From the NCBI GenBank assembly GCA_024305405.1, contig JAKNDB010000068.1:642501-706500 (forward strand): a stretch of DNA of 64,000 nt, in the 5' to 3' direction. The notes beneath the pieces are model-generated. The model saw nothing but the letters and a program-made list of their open reading frames with translations. It ran no database searches and had not been told where the DNA came from. Origin of the DNA: Dirofilaria immitis (lineage: Eukaryota; Nematoda; Chromadorea; Rhabditida; Onchocercidae). Below are positions 11,340 through 24,200 of this stretch, piece by piece (within the stretch, counting starts at the first letter, position 1; each line of letters opens with the position of its first letter). The translations under genes and the position numbers were made by a program.

Positions 11340-13333
11340 ATAAATATCATTGTTATCATTACTATCATTAGTCATCGCTAAAGTTATCATAACCAAAGTT
11401 ATCATAAGTTTTTAATCTGCTAGATTCCTGCCATGATATTTTGTATACTGCAAGTAAGAAATATCATCTATCGTTTATTGTCGTTTTCATAATAGTTGCC
11501 TAGTATATTTAATTGGATTATCTGAAATTTGCAAATATTTCATTTATACTTTTCTATCTTGAAGAAAATGAAACTACATTTAATTAATTAGCATATATTC
11601 ACTATACACGATTATGAGATTTCATTAGTCTAATGCCATCAAAGTATATTTTAATTCGTTAAATTTATTTCTTGTTGATTAGGTAACAAAAAAAAAAATG
11701 AAATTTCAAAACTTTATAAACTACGCTTTGTTTCCAAACTAAAACAGTTGAATTTTATCGAATATATCAATTAAAACATTAGTATATATTAGCATTCAAT
11801 TTGAAATACAGCAAAATATCAATTTATCAATGCTGATTCCTATTGAACTTCTCTTTATAATTAATTTATAAATATAGACAATGTCATAACTTATTCAAAT
11901 TTATGTGATACTGATACATGTCGGATAATGAATTTTCATCCAAACAAATTCCTATTTCCAATAAATTGAAATTATGGCTGAGATAAATTTGAATAAAGCT
12001 AATCATATCAATTAATTTTAAACTAAAATCAAACTTGTTAATAAAGCTTTCCATCAGAGATAAGATATTCGCAACGAATTAGCAAACTTCCCTGTGAATG
12101 ATATTTTAATTTCTGCGATAAAATTAAATAATGTGAAAAATTTCCCAGAAAGAGGACAAAATATCAGACTAAATCCAGGATGAATCGAAGATCGATAATT
12201 TGTCGTTATCAAATTTAGACAAAATAATCTACTAACTTTGGTAACATAGAAATCAAGATTTAGTAGTTTATTAAATCCAATGAATTGAACAAATTATTCA
12301 ATAAAATTTGATTAAATTTTAAAACTAATTCCCCTGCTTATTCCTTATAGCAAAGCTTATGCTCAATATTTATGAAATTATACATTATTTATCAATAATA
12401 TTTGTTGAAATATATATGCTAGTTTTCTGGAAAGTTGTAATGATTGAAGTTTTGTGTATGCATGAATAGTGTTGATCTTACATTATTCTTTATTCCGATA
12501 ATTAAATCTTTCGGATAGCTAACTTCTCGACTATTTGGTCTGATTGTCATTTTATTATTCATCTGATTTTCATCTTTCATTTCAACCTTTATATTTTTCT
12601 CACATTGCTAGGCATTCTTCGTTTACTCAATACAGCATAATTATTACCGAATAAAATTAATCACATTTGATTCTTCTAAATCCCAAGGTTTTTAATTGTC
12701 CAAGTTTGAGGCGATAAGAAAGAGAGCTATATCCTAACATATTTCCCGTACAAAAACAAATTCTCTAAAATTTCATCAATAGTTCACGATAATTTATCAA
12801 TAATTTGCATAAGATAAGCTTCAGATGGACTTATGAAATCATTAAACTCCAAATTATCATAGCTTATCCATCCGATAGAAATTCTTTTTATCATTTCAAC
12901 ATTCATTTCGCTTTTTCATCTCAACTAATTGATCAGTAACTTATTAATTATTATTTGATTTTTAGTTGTTTAGGTAAATGAATTTTGCTTTGTCAGCTAA
13001 CGAATTTTCTAGCTTACAATTCTGATGCTCCATATATTGAATATTTGGCATAAATTGAAGCATTTGGGTTTTATAAAAATGAATAAATGAATGAAAAATA
13101 AATAAACAATGGAGATTTCATCATTCTCAATCATTTCGAAATATTTCTCGATAACATGCAAAATTTTTCATCATTTTCATAAATATTTCATTATTTTCCC
13201 ATTTTTGTTCATATTGAACTGAACACATTAAATAAGAGAAGAATTGTTTGAATGGTAAAACTTTCCTTCGTTTTAGCCCAACATCATGAACAAAAATTTA
13301 GATTGAACATAATAATATTTTACAGGGAGATAT
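11340..13333. other. AT-rich noncoding DNA, no gene seen
   Basis: No protein-like frame, exon chain or clear repeat was found. Confidence 0.45.
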
Positions 13334-13540
13334 TTTTTTGCTTGTTCAGACATTTCGTAAAGGCCTAAATTAAATATTTTTGCTTGTTCAGACATTTCGT
13401 AAAGGTCTAAATTAAATATTTTTGCTTGTTCAGACATTTCGTAAAGGTCTAAATTAAATATTTTTGCTTGTTCAGACATTTCGTAAAGGCCTAAATTAAA
13501 TATTTTTGCTTGTTCAGACATTTCGTAAAGGCCTAAATTA
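13334..13540 (-). repeat. 42-bp minisatellite, about five copies
   Basis: The unit TTTTTGCTTGTTCAGACATT... (42 bp) repeats nearly perfectly 4.9 times. Copies differ mainly at AAGGCC versus AAGGTC. Because 42 is a multiple of three, the minus strand stays open and reads a 14-residue unit, MSEQAKIFNLGLYE, four to five times, ending in an unrelated tail at 13273. No splice sites or flanking exons connect it to a gene, so it is annotated as a repeat. Confidence 0.85.
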
Positions 13541-16461
13541 TCTTTATTCTATTTCGTGGAAACTTTTTACATTACTTAATTTTATTGCAGAAATTAAAAT
13601 ATTTCAGTCTAATAATGATAATTTATGCTTTGTAATGATATTTAAACAGCGAAAAGAATATAAATCTATTCTAAAAGAATAATAATTTTTTCTTTTACAT
13701 CCATATTATTAAAAAATTTCATCTTTCCTATTCCGTTCTCATTCAACAAAACACGAATATTTAAACATGTATCTCAAATGATTGAATTTAATTGTAATCA
13801 TTATTCTATTCAATAGAAATCATTATGATAGTTATATCAGTTAATAACCACTGTTATACTTTTTAATAATTATTATCCCTTACTCGGTTATTTTAAACTT
13901 ATCCATTATATGTTGTTATACTATCACCAATTTTTTACATTACAGCTAATTAGCTAGTAACGTTTTACTTTCATATCACTCTATCACATATTAATATCGT
14001 TGTGTGATGATCTTTGATGGACAAGTTTCGAATACTTTCAGCATTTCGATAATTTCATTATTGGTGATCATAAAATATGCTTTTTTCTCTTCTTCGCTTA
14101 TATACACTCCTTTTTTATATCTTACTTTAAAACATTAATTTGTCACTTATTTCCTGTATTTTAATTTGTCTATCATTTCCTACAAATCTTTAGCAAATAA
14201 AAATATTCATAGCGCTCTCGATTCTGCCATAAGTTTATTTAATGTGGATTATGTAAGTTGTTTAATTAAATTTATTATAAATGATTTATTTTTATATTAT
14301 ATAAAATTAATGCTGTAAAATGTTACATCAGTTATCTTTTTTTTCTCGAGAAATGTTAACATGAGATTCTACTTATCTATCATTTCATTTCTGTTTTTAT
14401 CAATAATATCGAGTAATCAAAGAAAATTTAGGCTATCCAAATTATTGATAGTAGGAATATTTTGTTAGAAAGAGATTATCATTTAAAAAATGAAAAAATT
14501 TTGCATAAATCAGATCAAACTATAGATATATATTATAAAACGAAAAAGTAAATAAACTAAGGTGGGCAAAGGTATCATTTCTTCGATAATTAATTGCTTT
14601 TTAATATAATTTTTGTAAAATGGAAATGAAATAACTAGGATTAAAAATATTTTATTTGCATCAAAATATTTTTGGATATATACTTATTTAGTAGCCTTAA
14701 TATTATCTGATCAATTTAATATATTAATCGTTTCAAATATTATTATTATTATTTATGTTTACTAATTTATTTATTGATTGTTGTTATTTTATTATTTTAT
14801 ATTTCGTTATTTGCACATAGAATTTGGTACTATGCAGTGATAAATAACGCTAATTATAGATTGCTAATAAAATAAATAACACCTGAATGATGATATTATT
14901 GTCTTCTCGTTTTCATAATAAATAGTAAAAACGATGAATTTTATTTAAAAAAAAAAATCAATAAATAATATAAAATACATTTTTATAAAAAAAAAAAAAA
15001 AACGAAAATGGCAATATTTTATCAACAAATGAGCAAATTATGATTATGAATTTTCTTACGATAATTACTATTACTATAAAAGGAAGACAAAACAAATAAA
15101 AAATTATTCGTATAAAAATAAGCAATAAATATATGCAAAAAAAAAAATCGAAATAAATTAAATTACTGTTTACATTTTAAATATTATTATTATAAACACT
15201 AAATTTGCATTATTATCATTATTATATAGATAAAATTTGAATCTTATTGAAAGCTTATACGACGAATTTTAATATAGTGAATAGTTTTATAGCAAAATTA
15301 TCGTAGTTTTAAAATAAGTAATTTTTGATCTATAAGAAGAAAATTGAATTTTTAAAGATTAGCTATTCGTTTATTAGGCTATATAGCCATGATTCAAAAT
15401 GAAATTAGATGAATATAAAGCTCTTATTATATTTTCGATTTTCAATTAAATTACCACGATCCTCAAAATTTATTTTAATAAAAATGCATTTTTATTTTAA
15501 TATGACAGAATAGAGATTAGGAAAAGTTATCATTACAAAGATCATTTTGCTAGGCAAGTAAGAATGCCAGATATTTAAAGATTGAAGTACGAATGTTTTG
15601 GCACGAAAGGAAATATATTATAATTTTCAACATTTAATTTGCATCCATTAATATTCCTGCGACATTCATATAATGCATACTAATAATAAACTTCCATTTT
15701 ATATGAAGAAATTTAAGGAGAGATCCATTTTGCGCCAAAAATTCAGAAATCTGCAAAATTTGTATTCATAGCAACCTGAGAATATGATGTAAAAAAAAAA
15801 AAAAATTCGATAATATTGATAGAATTATAAAAGTGAATTCTCTTTTAAAACGAGAATTGATAAATAATTCGCAATATAAGTAATACAAATATAGCGTTTT
15901 TATCTAAAAAAAAAAAAAAAAAAAACTGAAATAACGAATGAAGTTTTTGATGAAAAATGAAAATTATATAGAAAAAAAAAAATGATTATTGAAATAAATT
16001 TCTTTTACAATATTTCTTGGTTAACAGTAAATATGAAGGAAAGTATATTTTAATTATATTTGCTATTCTTCCTTTATTTGTTCTTAAATTTAATAAAATT
16101 TCTATGGAATTTTTTTTTTAATGAATTTATTTAAAAATGTAATTTAATAAAACACATTGAAATTATCAATGAAATTTATTCCGAAACTTGTTTAATAACT
16201 TACCTTTTAATGGAATAGGATTTGTATTTATCGATTCGGATACTATTATTTTAGTAATTTCTATACCTAATATAGTACTTGGAAATTATTTATTCTCTAA
16301 CGGCTTACAAACTCTTTTCATCTTATTATATCTACAGCTAAGCATATTGTCAAATAATAACAGTTAATAAAATTAAGGAAAACAAAAGCATATGTCATGT
16401 TAATATGATTTTACAGTAGATAATAATCACTTTTAGTGTTGAATTTTTATCATCGAAAAAT
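13541..16461. other. AT-rich noncoding DNA and 3' flank of the Patched-related gene
   Basis: No exon chain was found on either strand. A/T homopolymers of 8-18 bases are frequent (for example 14987-15002, 15791-15805, 15906-15924). The last few hundred bases before 16461 should hold the 3' UTR of the minus-strand gene. Confidence 0.45.
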
Positions 16462-18260
16462 TTAAAATCTTTTATCACGACTATAGCGTGGAGATTGTGT
16501 CCGATAAGTAGGTGTCGAATAATACATCATCGGTTGAGAAGTTGGAGATGAATTTGAGACGACAACACCTGTTGTTTGATGTAAATTACCATCGATCAGG
16601 TATTGTTTCCAATTAGAACGTAATTCAATTGCCGAATCTCGTTCCTGTTTAGATCAATATTTTTATTAATTGATATAGATCATTTTATTTATAACATATT
16701 TATTCAAAATTTTAAATTTCCATAAATATTCTAAAATTCATGCAAAAATTTAATCGTTCAAGTGATACAGAAGTATATTAGTAAAATGCAATAATTAAAA
16801 TAAGACTAACTAAGGATCGATCATCACGTAATGCATATCGTGAGGTAGATGAATGAGATTGTCGCCTTTCAGGTTTTCGACCTTCATAACGTCGTGATTG
16901 CATTGGTGAATGTGATTGGGGTAAATTTGAAGACTGAAATTTCATTGAAATTTCAGTCTTCAAACTAATTGAGAAAACTTTTTAAAAAAAAAACCCAAAA
17001 GTAATATTTTACAAAATTGCTAAATTCTTTTACATCAAAAAGATTATTTAAAAAATAAACCAGTGATGGTGGTTCTTCATAAATGGATTCATCATTTGGT
17101 GAATGATCATCGGTAATTATTCGTCGTCGTTCTCGTCGAGGTGTTTGTCGATTAGATACGGCTACTCGTGGAGATGATGGTAAACTAACAGATCGCTAAA
17201 AAAAAAAAAAATCGTTCTAAATTAAAAAAAAATAATCTCGATAAAAATACTTTTCTAAAGTAAATTAGTAAATTTGGAAAAATTTTGAAATTGAAGAATT
17301 CAAATCCTTCAGAAATCTCAGAATTTAGATCTTTCAGAAATCTCATTTCAAGTTGTAAATTTTAAATATCGTTATAGTTTATATCAATTTTGAAATATTA
17401 TTCTGGTTATATTTATATATCAATTAACGATAAATTTTCTGGAGATTGTCAATAATTCATTTCATTAAAATAATTTGCTGGTAAGAAAAAAAGTTAACCT
17501 CACTATTTACACGATGTCGATTTTTAGACGAACGATAATTTTCAATATTAACAATTGGATTCGATTGATAGGGAAGCATATCAGGAACCAAAGCTGGAGC
17601 AACTGTCGCAGTTACCGGAAGATAACCTGCTGCTTTCGATGATAAAAGAATATTTCGTGTAGTTGGCGGTACTGTTAGCGCATATGAATATTGTCTAGAA
17701 ATCATTTTGCTAATCAATAATACATCTGAGTTATTAAATTCTAGAAATTCAGTTGGTCAATTTCTGATAATCAGAATTCAGTAAATTTTTTGTTCAATAC
17801 CATTGTAATGGATTCGCTTGCTTTTTATACAAAATAAATTTAAATAAATTCTGCAATCGAATATAACAAACCTTACTATTTGCAAAAAAAAATAATTTAT
17901 TTGAAATATTAATTAATTTTTCTCCCATTTTCTCTCATTTCCCGTTTTAAAATCCATATTGCTCTGTATCACTCAATTGTTTAAGCTATTTTAGGGAAAC
18001 CAATCTTCTGTCTAAATTCATCGCAGAATTGCAATAATTGATGATTTCTTAGATAAATTAATCAAATTTGAAAAATAATCACAGAAAAAAAAAACTTTGT
18101 TAATCCATTAAGTTCTGAAGTAGTACGACCACCAGTTGGTATATAATAGATGCTACCAGAATCTTCTTCAGTATCAAAACAATAACAGCAACATTCATCG
18201 CAAACATCTTGTATCGATGAACAAAATGATGGAATTTGTTCGGTGAGAAATATCATCACA
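16462..18260 (-). CDS. Patched-related gene, exon block 5: cytoplasmic tail
   Basis: Five exons (18096-18260, 17499-17694, 17061-17195, 16811-16933, 16462-16644), all clean in frame. Just after the last TM helix lies a cysteine cluster, DVCDECCCYCFD, plausible for palmitoylation. The rest is a long disordered Ser/Pro/Arg-rich tail with PRRERRRIITDD and SPMQSRRYEGRKPERRQSHS, ending YRTQSPRYSRDKRF and TAA at 16462-16464. The acceptor of exon 16811-16933 is embedded in a palindrome. Confidence 0.85.
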
Positions 18261-21200
18261 CTGAAAGAATGGAAATTTCATTTTTTTTATGTCTATATTA
18301 AAAAATATAAATTTTGTAAAAAAAATTCAAACTAAAAATTATTTCAGATCGATTGGATCAATTAATTAAATTATTTCAGATCGATTGGACCAATTAATTA
18401 AATTTTATTAAAATATTAGTTAACTATGCTATTGATAAAATGATTATCCTTTATTTTATTGGATTCGTTTTATAATTGTTTCAGTGGATATTACATAAAT
18501 GTAAAATTAGATACAAATTTTTTTTTTTTAAATTCTAATTGCTGTAATGATATCGTTACTTATCATTAATAATTCACATTTTCGATTTGTTGATTCTCTG
18601 ATAACTTAAGAGATCAAAATTATCTATTCTCGAAATAAATAGAAGAATAAATTCTTAATAGATGTAGCAATAATATGTAAGCAGTTAGCAATATATTTAT
18701 TATTACTATCATAATTATCAATATTGCATATCAGTATCAGTATTAATTCTTACTTTGGTAGGAAAAATAATAAATGAATATAGGTGATAGATGAAGAGAG
18801 CAATAATATCTTGAAAATATGTATCATCACAGGTAATCCAGATAGAAGCAATGGCAAATATGTCACAACAGGTACAAAACATGCCAAAGTTATTGGTAAT
18901 AAACATGACTGAAAAAAATTTTTTCTTTGACGCTATTTAAATATTATTTTAAATATGCCAATTTTTAATAAAATTTAATCCTAAAAATTCAAACGAAAGA
19001 ATAAATATATTATGAAGGAAGAGATACAATTATTTGATTATTTCATCATCATTTAGATCAAATTTAATCCATAATTTCATCATTTAGATCAAATTTAATC
19101 CATAATTTCATCATTTAGATCAAATTTAATCCATAATTTCCCAATGCTATATTTTTAATTTTTAAATATAAGAAAATAAGAAAGAATGAATGGAAATTAT
19201 TATTTCATACCTGAAATGAATAGCGTACTCGTTGTTCGCCAGTTTTTGCCTTTACCAGCAGTTGCAAAATTATAGCAAAAATAAGAAACAATTGCAGTTG
19301 TTAATGCATTTCCTGAATTTTACTGTTAATCTTAATCAGCGATAAAATAATAAGTGATAAAATGATAAAATATATATAAGGAATATGCATTTTATAATAA
19401 CTTTCTTACAAATGAATTCAGCAATTTTGAATTCAATCAATCTTTCATTTTGATCAAAAACAATTAAATTATTTAAATTATTCTATATTTAATTGGTGAA
19501 AAAAAACATAAAATAAAGTTTGAATTTATCTAAATCATTTAGAAATAAATATTAAAAATAATAAACCAGCTAATGCCATAAATAAAGTAACGGCATTGAT
19601 AGGAATCATCCAATAAGTTGCAAAACCAATAACACCAACAATAACGGATAGATTAGATAATAGTACCAATACTGTTAATGATGGTATCCCAAAAGGAATA
19701 GTGATAATGTGCAAACACAGCAAAGAAGTAAACTGAATGCTATGATTACTGTAGACATTATCTAAAATAATTTTAAATTTTTTTATAGTATCTACAGTCA
19801 AATATATCTATCATCTGATATTATCATATTTGCCTTCTAACTATGCATATTTTGATTTCAATAAATTGATAAAGAAACGATCGCTTCATTTATTCGTCGA
19901 TAGGTCATGATATTATTACTACTCATGATATTATTATTACTTATCTATCTATTTATCGTTATTTGATATCATGATCTTGCTAATATTTACTTACTATCAT
20001 TTATGATCATGTTACTAAGGCCAATTAATATAGGCAATGATATTAATAGGTAAATATCGACATATTACTATGATCATAATAAATCTGTTATGTTCAAAGA
20101 AAAAAAAAACTTTCACTGAAATAAAGCTGATCATTTTTGTTAAATATCTACCTGCAAATCATGTTGAATGGCAAATATAAATGGTGTTTTTATAAACATT
20201 GATATACCAGATGAACGAGCCTTATTTAATAATTCATCGATAACAGATAACCTGAAATAGTCTTTCAGTAGTAAAAACTTTTATTTATTAAAACAACAAA
20301 AAAACTAAAGCAAGAAAAAGAAAAAAATCATAATTAGCAACTAACCGTTCTTCAACACCTTTAGCGGTTAATTCGATATACATTCTTGATCCAATGATAC
20401 GTGTTTGAAATTTATCAAAAATTATATCATTTCGATATTTTTATAATTTTCTGTGGGCAAAAAAACAATTCCAATAATTGGTACAAATGTATCCTTAAAA
20501 ATAAAAAAAAAACAAGATTTATTTTTAGAAAAAAAAATTTAATTTAATTACGAAAGCATTTAGAAAAGAAAAGAAAAGGAAAGAAAAGCATAATGAAATA
20601 AGTTATATGAATATGATTATTATAATTAATATTGCATCATTGTTTAATTTAATGATTAAATTAATTAATTGAAGCTAATCCTATAATCATACAGATAATT
20701 TAGCAAAATTAATAAATTTAAAATTAAAACTATGATAGATTATTCATATTCATATTTATAATACTCGCAAATAGTTTGAAATGAAGAATATTAGTTTAGG
20801 ATATATATGAATAATTTTTTTGAATGAACTAAAATCAAGAAAAACCGATCTTATCATTTAATTTTATTTCAATATTAAATAAACTTTTAAGAGAAAAAAA
20901 ATCAAATTACAAAATTTAAATAATGCTAAATTTTAAAAGAACATGGGTAGAAAGTAAGTAAATTTGAGAAAGCTATTTAAAATATTAATATATGACATAC
21001 CTAAATTTAGAATATTTTAAGATATTTGAATTAATAATTTAAATAATTTGAAATATTTGAACTAATAAAATAGTGTAATAATTTACCGGATTTATATCAT
21101 AAATCGTTGTACTTTCGAATCGCACAAAATCTTTCAACCAACTTACTGATCTTATCGCTAATTGGTTTTGCTAGAAAAAATAATGCAAGATATTCCGGAA

Positions 21201-24200
21201 GTAACCAATGAAATATTTGCAAAAATCCGGAAAGCAGAAAGTGAACAAATGAACAATAACAAATATTATTTGTAATAATTAAAACTTGAAATTTTTTTAA
21301 AAATATTACCCAATGATATATGTATATTATAAAAAATAGGATCGAAATAAAATTGCTAAAAAGAGACAAACTTTTCCCTTTTTTTTTTGTCATTAAATTA
21401 AATAACTTACAACAGGCCATTCTAATATTTCAAGAATTTCATCCTTTCGTCTTGGATCAAGATAATCAATCGGTTCATCGAATATTAATTCCAAAAATTC
21501 TTCATATTGTCCAAATTCCATTCGATAATTTTCAAGAAATGCTCGTGGTTCACTTTCTTTCGATAAAAATATTCCTCTTTTAGATCAATTCTTAAATAAA
21601 CTCATAAAATTTACCTCTTTTAATTCGTAATTATTTTATTTTTTTTTCTAAAATCTTTATCATATGATCAAAGATTAAAATTTAATTCAAAAAATTTGTG
21701 TTTTAATTTTTTTATTTATTGAAACTTTTTTATGCAAATTTTTTTATTTCCTCATACTTTATATCTTTGCAGCCCCAAAAAGCAAGCACCAAATAAATTG
21801 CAAAAATAAATGCAACTGGACAACGAAGATATGAATTAGCCATAGCTGCAGCAGTTGCTCTCGAAAATGATGGCTTCGTATCAATTAATTTTTCATGAAG
21901 TAATCCGATATTTGAATCGCTAAATTCATTAATTGTTCGAGCTGTAATAAATTTATAAAAATAATTTTTAATTCTCAAATTTTTATACCTTTGAATAATT
22001 AATAAAAATAATAACATTGATAATAATAACAATAAGAATATAATGACAATAATAGTGATGGTAACAATAATAATAATAATAGTGATAATGATAATATTAA
22101 TGCTTTTAATTATCATGATAATAACAATTGATATAGTAAGATGAGAAATTAAAATGAAATATTGGCATTTGCTTGATCTTATATTTTTGTTAAATTTTTC
22201 AAATTAACAACTTACGAGCAAAATGCGTATCACCGGAACGGAAACATTGATACCATTTGACACCTTTAGTTTCACGACGACCAGCGATATACAAAAAACG
22301 GGAAAGAAAAGAAGCGTAAAGGTAAGTAAAACGGCAACACCAGCAGCTAATACAAATGACATATATTGCAGGTATGGACTTTTTGACGTTGAACCGATTA
22401 CTGCTGAAATATCTAACAATTGATAACAAATTATAAGGTATATTTTTAGCGCTTTCATATTAACACTTATTATTAATTTATCGATTCCATTCTTTCATTA
22501 CTAATTAATTCATCAATTGTAATCATCATAATCATTTTTAATTTATTCATTCATTCATTCATTCATTCATTTATTATCATCCCTAATAAAATGATATAAA
22601 ATGAACAGTGTGTAACGAAAGTTAAATAGCAATTAAAATTTCAGATATTTGTGTTCGAATGAAATTATGGAAAAATATCATTTTAAATTAAAGCATTAAT
22701 TTATCAAGCAATCAATTTTTATCAATTTTTAAATAATCACTATATGCTATATGATAATTTGCTATAAATTATTTTTTAGTTTAAAATGAAACAAAAGAAA
22801 TCATAAATTCAAATAAAATCAGTAAGCAATATGAAGTTATAAAATGATGATCGTAATTATTGCGTAAATTCGAAAGTATCAATTATGATTATTCTTAGTT
22901 TATTTTTTTGTTCAACAAAATGGAATTTTTATTTTTGCATTTTACTAATTTTAATTAACTTTCTTTGCGTAAAATATTATTACGCAATAATTACGATCAT
23001 CATTTTATATTATTATTATAAAAATAATAATATTATTATTATTTTGCATTTTACTAATTTTAATGAACTTTCTTTGTAAATTTATAAAATTTGAGAAAAA
23101 AAACGTTTTTTAACTTTGATTTTTGTAATTTTTGTATCTTATCTTATCTTAGTTGCATTACTTTTAATGTACTAATAATTCATAAATTTTCAAAATTAAT
23201 TTTTTTTCTTAAACAACATTATACGATAAATTTTAAAATTATCAATATTTAAAATAACATTGATAAATTACCGAATGAAACAATAATGATAAATGCGGTA
23301 ATAGTGGTGCATGGAGCATCCCAACATAAAATTAGAGATAATTTTTCGATCGGATCACATGCAACATTTGAATATTTCGACCATGTACCCTCTAATGTAA
23401 AAAGCATCAATATACCAATACCTGAAATTTATTTGAGTTAATTTTTTAATTTTTTCCTACAATTATTATATTTTGGTTAAAGTTTATTTTGTGGTCAAAG
23501 TTTATAGCAATTTAAATAATATATTTAGTGAAGATAAATTGATGAAATAATTAGATAATAATTAATTATTAGTTTTATATTATTATATATAACATAATAA
23601 TTGTTATTGTGTTATTGTTATAGCAATTTTTATTACACTTAATTTTAATTATTTTTAAATGATTCGGTATATAATTTATTGGATGATTTATTTGAGTAAA
23701 AATATATCTTTCAATCTTTTGAAAAAATACATTAGATTATTTTCAAACTTTATCGGTATTTTTTATCGATAAAAAAATAATTTGTCAAATAAGACAATTT
23801 CAATTTTCGGAAATTATTTCAGGTTAATACCGATAAGAATGAAGAAGACAGGAAAGACGATCGCATTGACATATCCTACACCAGCAAGCTGAACAAAAAA
23901 CCGGCCAAACAAGAAACGATCAAAATAACACCAATTACAAATCCCAAAACCGGTTTACTCTATAACAAAAGCGGAATGATAATATGCGAAAAAATGATAT
24001 TATTATGATTATGATTATGAAGTTATAAGTAAACAAAAAGTTTTCCAGTAATGTTCGGATTATTTTTGGTCCTTCTTTTTTTAAGATAAATATTTTGCAG
24101 GTTTTTGTTTTATACTGCAGAAAATCCTCAGAAAAGGATAATATTTAAATAATTAGAAAAATTAAATGAAAATTGAATTTAAAATATTGTTGCCAACTTA

